Below, one piece after another: positions 6,699 to 8,184 of a stretch of DNA of 8,184 bases; within the stretch, counting starts at the first letter, position 1, and every line of letters begins with the position of its first letter. A model generated the notes under the pieces. The model saw nothing but the letters and a program-made list of their open reading frames with translations, had not been told where the DNA came from and did no database searches. The stretch is taken from positions 1-8,184 of the forward strand of contig JAAZGX010000274.1 in NCBI GenBank assembly GCA_012511005.1. The letters are read 5' to 3'. Both the position numbers and the translations under genes were made by a program. This DNA comes from Clostridiales bacterium (GTDB lineage Bacteria > Bacillota > Clostridia > Oscillospirales > Acutalibacteraceae).

Positions 6699-8031
6699 TT
6701 TTAGCACCTGCCTCTCGAATAATATCTTTTGCGAGCATTAAGTATTGAACGAGCGGGATGCCCGACGGACACACATAAGCACAACTGCCGCACTGTATAC
6801 AAGCTTCGGCGCTGCTTTCTATTAGCTTTTCGGCGTCGCGCACTATCGCATAGCGCTCTATATCAGTTGGCACAAGGTGCATAGGACACACAGCGGCGCA
6901 CCGTTTACAGCGGATACAGTCATGTTCTGTTTTTATTTTGTGTGTTTTTTTGGTAAATGCCAAAATAGCACTGTATGTTTTAAGTATAGGCGCGTCAGTA
7001 TCAATAAGGGATATGCCCATAAGAGGGCCGCCCGTTATTATTTTATACGGCTCTTCTTTGAAACCGCCGCAAAAATCAACAGCTTCATTAATGCTGATAC
7101 CTATCGGAACTCTTATATTTTGCGGAGTTTTTACGGCAGAGCCGTCAACCGTTATAGAGCGGCTGACAAGAGGTTTGCCTGTTTTAATATATCTGTTAAT
7201 AAATGATACGGTTGAAACATTGACGACCATGCAACCGACATCTGCCGGAAATTTGCCAACGGGAACGCGTCTGCCCGTTGCAGAGTAAATCATCATTTTC
7301 TCAGCGCCTTGCGGATACACGGACTTTAGCGCCATAACCTTTATGTTCGGCTCGTTTGCAGTTAATTCGCTCATTTTTGTAATGGCCGCCGGCTTATTAT
7401 CCTCAATAGCTATCACTGCGTTTTCAATTTCAAGGTAGTGCATTAATAGCTTTGTGCCTTCTATAACATCGTCCGATTTATCAATAAACTCGCGGTAATC
7501 AATAGTTATGTAAGGCTCGCATTCAGCACCGTTTATAATCAAGGTGTCAACTTTTTTGCCGGACGGAGTGTTTAACTTTGCGTGAGTTGGAAAACCTGCT
7601 CCGCCAAGACCCGAAAGCCCCGAATTTCTGACGGCTTTCAGGAAATCCTTTTTATTAGAAATTTCAGGCGGGCAAAGTCCGTCATACAAACGCATTTTAT
7701 CGTCAGACTCAATAGTGACCGCCTCTACGGGCTTGCCCTGAGCTGTTTTAATTACTCCGATAGATTTCACTTTTCCGGAAATGCTCGCGTGAACGGGGAC
7801 GGATAGATATTCGTCACTGTCGCCTACTATCTGACCGATACTTACCTCATCACCGACAGATACTGTTGGAGTGCAAGGCGCGCCTATGTGTTGCAGCATA
7901 GGCAGAAAAACTGTTTTAACATCGGTCATGTGCACAGGCTCGCAGTTTGCTGTGTTCTTATGGTGCGAAACACTTATGCCTCTTTTTGACCTTGAAACAG
8001 GGGATAAGACGCGAACCGCCTTTTCCTTCAT
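6691..8031 (-). CDS. rnfC: Rnf complex subunit RnfC, NADH/NAD+-reactive flavo-iron-sulfur protein
   Basis: This peripheral cytoplasmic subunit exchanges electrons with NAD+/NADH. It has 446 residues, lacking the long Ala-rich C-terminal repeats of enterobacterial RsxC, as expected for Clostridia. Residues ~18-105 are the N-terminal barrel-sandwich domain. GLGGAGFPTHAKL (141-153) is the glycine-rich NADH/FMN loop of the Complex-I 51-kDa fold, followed by INGAECEPYI (165-174) and a SLBB-like segment (~280-340). Two [4Fe-4S] motifs close the protein: C372/C375/C378/C382 and C411/C414/C417/C421, each followed by Pro. The ATG has AGAGG 8 nt upstream (8040-8044). It is the first rnf gene, 27 nt after the stop of an upstream gene, so the operon promoter probably lies beyond the window. 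Confidence 0.97.
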   Translation of the reverse strand: MKEKAVRVLSPVSRSKRGISVSHHKNTANCEPVHMTDVKTVFLPMLQHIGAPCTPTVSVGDEVSIGQIVGDSDEYLSVPVHASISGKVKSIGVIKTAQGKPVEAVTIESDDKMRLYDGLCPPEISNKKDFLKAVRNSGLSGLGGAGFPTHAKLNTPSGKKVDTLIINGAECEPYITIDYREFIDKSDDVIEGTKLLMHYLEIENAVIAIEDNKPAAITKMSELTANEPNIKVMALKSVYPQGAEKMMIYSATGRRVPVGKFPADVGCMVVNVSTVSFINRYIKTGKPLVSRSITVDGSAVKTPQNIRVPIGISINEAVDFCGGFKEEPYKIITGGPLMGISLIDTDAPILKTYSAILAFTKKTHKIKTEHDCIRCKRCAAVCPMHLVPTDIERYAIVRDAEKLIESSAEACIQCGSCAYVCPSGIPLVQYLMLAKDIIREAGAKNG

Positions 8032-8058
8032 TTATGTTACCTCTTTTCTTACTTCGGT

Positions 8059-8184
8059 TTATATTTCCGATTGGTTTTTATTGTTAATAATGTGAGCGCA
8101 TTGTTTTTGCAGAAAGGGAATGGTATAATAAAGCACGGTACCCGTTAAGGCTCCCGTTAAAACGGAGATTGCAATTAAAGCAGG
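8059..8184 (-). CDS. C-terminal fragment of a probable membrane protein upstream of rnfC (RseC-like?)
   Basis: On the minus strand the frame is open from the window edge for 41 codons to a TAA at 8059-8061. The fragment begins with a hydrophobic stretch of ~25 residues (containing TGALTGTVLYYTIPFL), a probable membrane helix with a Gly-rich TGxLTG face. It ends in a short polar tail, INNKNQSEI. The stop is 27 nt before rnfC, which has its own ribosome binding site, so co-transcription is likely. Clostridial rnf operons are often preceded by a gene for an RseC/MucC-family protein with two C-terminal helices. This fragment would fit its end, but the tail has no clear RseC signature. Identity is therefore open; that it is coding is supported by the frame, the hydrophobic pattern and the spacing. 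Confidence 0.55.
   Translation of the reverse strand, partial: PALIAISVLTGALTGTVLYYTIPFLQKQCAHIINNKNQSEI

Noticed and set aside
2884..8031. Many open frames of 60-145 codons on the plus strand opposite the rnf genes
   Set aside because: They lie entirely antisense to well-supported Rnf genes, lack recognisable domains and have no good ribosome binding sites; they are mirror frames of coding DNA.
2884..8031. Na+-translocating NADH:quinone reductase (Nqr) instead of Rnf
   Set aside because: There is no nqrA or nqrF; the RnfB Fes-ferredoxin protein and the RnfC tail with two [4Fe-4S] motifs define Rnf.
8141..8160. Direct repeat CCCGTTAA (8141-8148 and 8153-8160)
   Set aside because: It falls in frame on two LTG peptide units of the truncated membrane protein's helix, so coding explains it.
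1..8184. tRNA or rRNA genes, CRISPR arrays, insertion sequences, prophage parts
   Set aside because: Genes fill nearly all of the window, the gaps are under 100 bases, and no repeat arrays, transposase motifs or structured RNA signatures were seen.

Overview
The window reads as a piece of chromosome from an anaerobic, moderately AT-rich Firmicute of the class Clostridia, probably gut-associated. This rests on three things: a complete Rnf operon in the clostridial gene order C-D-G-E-A-B, strong AGGAGG-type ribosome binding sites, and a neighbouring glycan-degrading fucosidase. The genus cannot be named from sequence inspection alone.

Layout, left to right. Positions 1-1152 (+) hold the 3' part of a GH29 alpha-L-fucosidase with a C-terminal F5/8-type (discoidin-like) domain; its first ~100 residues lie outside the window. 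An 18-bp hairpin with flanking A and T tracts (1161-1202) separates it from the convergent gene and should terminate transcription from both sides. Positions 1227-2789 (-) hold a complete FGGY-family sugar kinase. After a 94-nt gap, positions 2884-8031 (-) hold the six Rnf genes, transcribed rnfC, rnfD, rnfG, rnfE, rnfA, rnfB. Neighbours overlap by 4-8 nt or lie 6 nt apart. At the right edge (8059-8184, -) is the 3' end of a gene for a membrane protein. It ends 27 nt before rnfC and is probably in the same transcript.

Working together: the Rnf complex oxidises reduced ferredoxin (entering at RnfB), passes electrons across and along the membrane through the RnfA/RnfE iron-sulfur centre and the covalent flavins of RnfD and RnfG, and reduces NAD+ at RnfC, coupling this to Na+ or H+ export. 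All cofactor motifs needed for this are present. The kinase could be co-transcribed with rnf by read-through, because no convincing terminator is seen after rnfB. Its substrate is unknown, and a functional link to Rnf or to the fucosidase is speculative.

Nothing here is clearly a new system. The points most worth a second look are a cysteine-rich C-terminal tail on RnfE, the membrane-protein gene truncated by the right edge and just upstream of rnfC, and two substitutions near the active site of the fucosidase.
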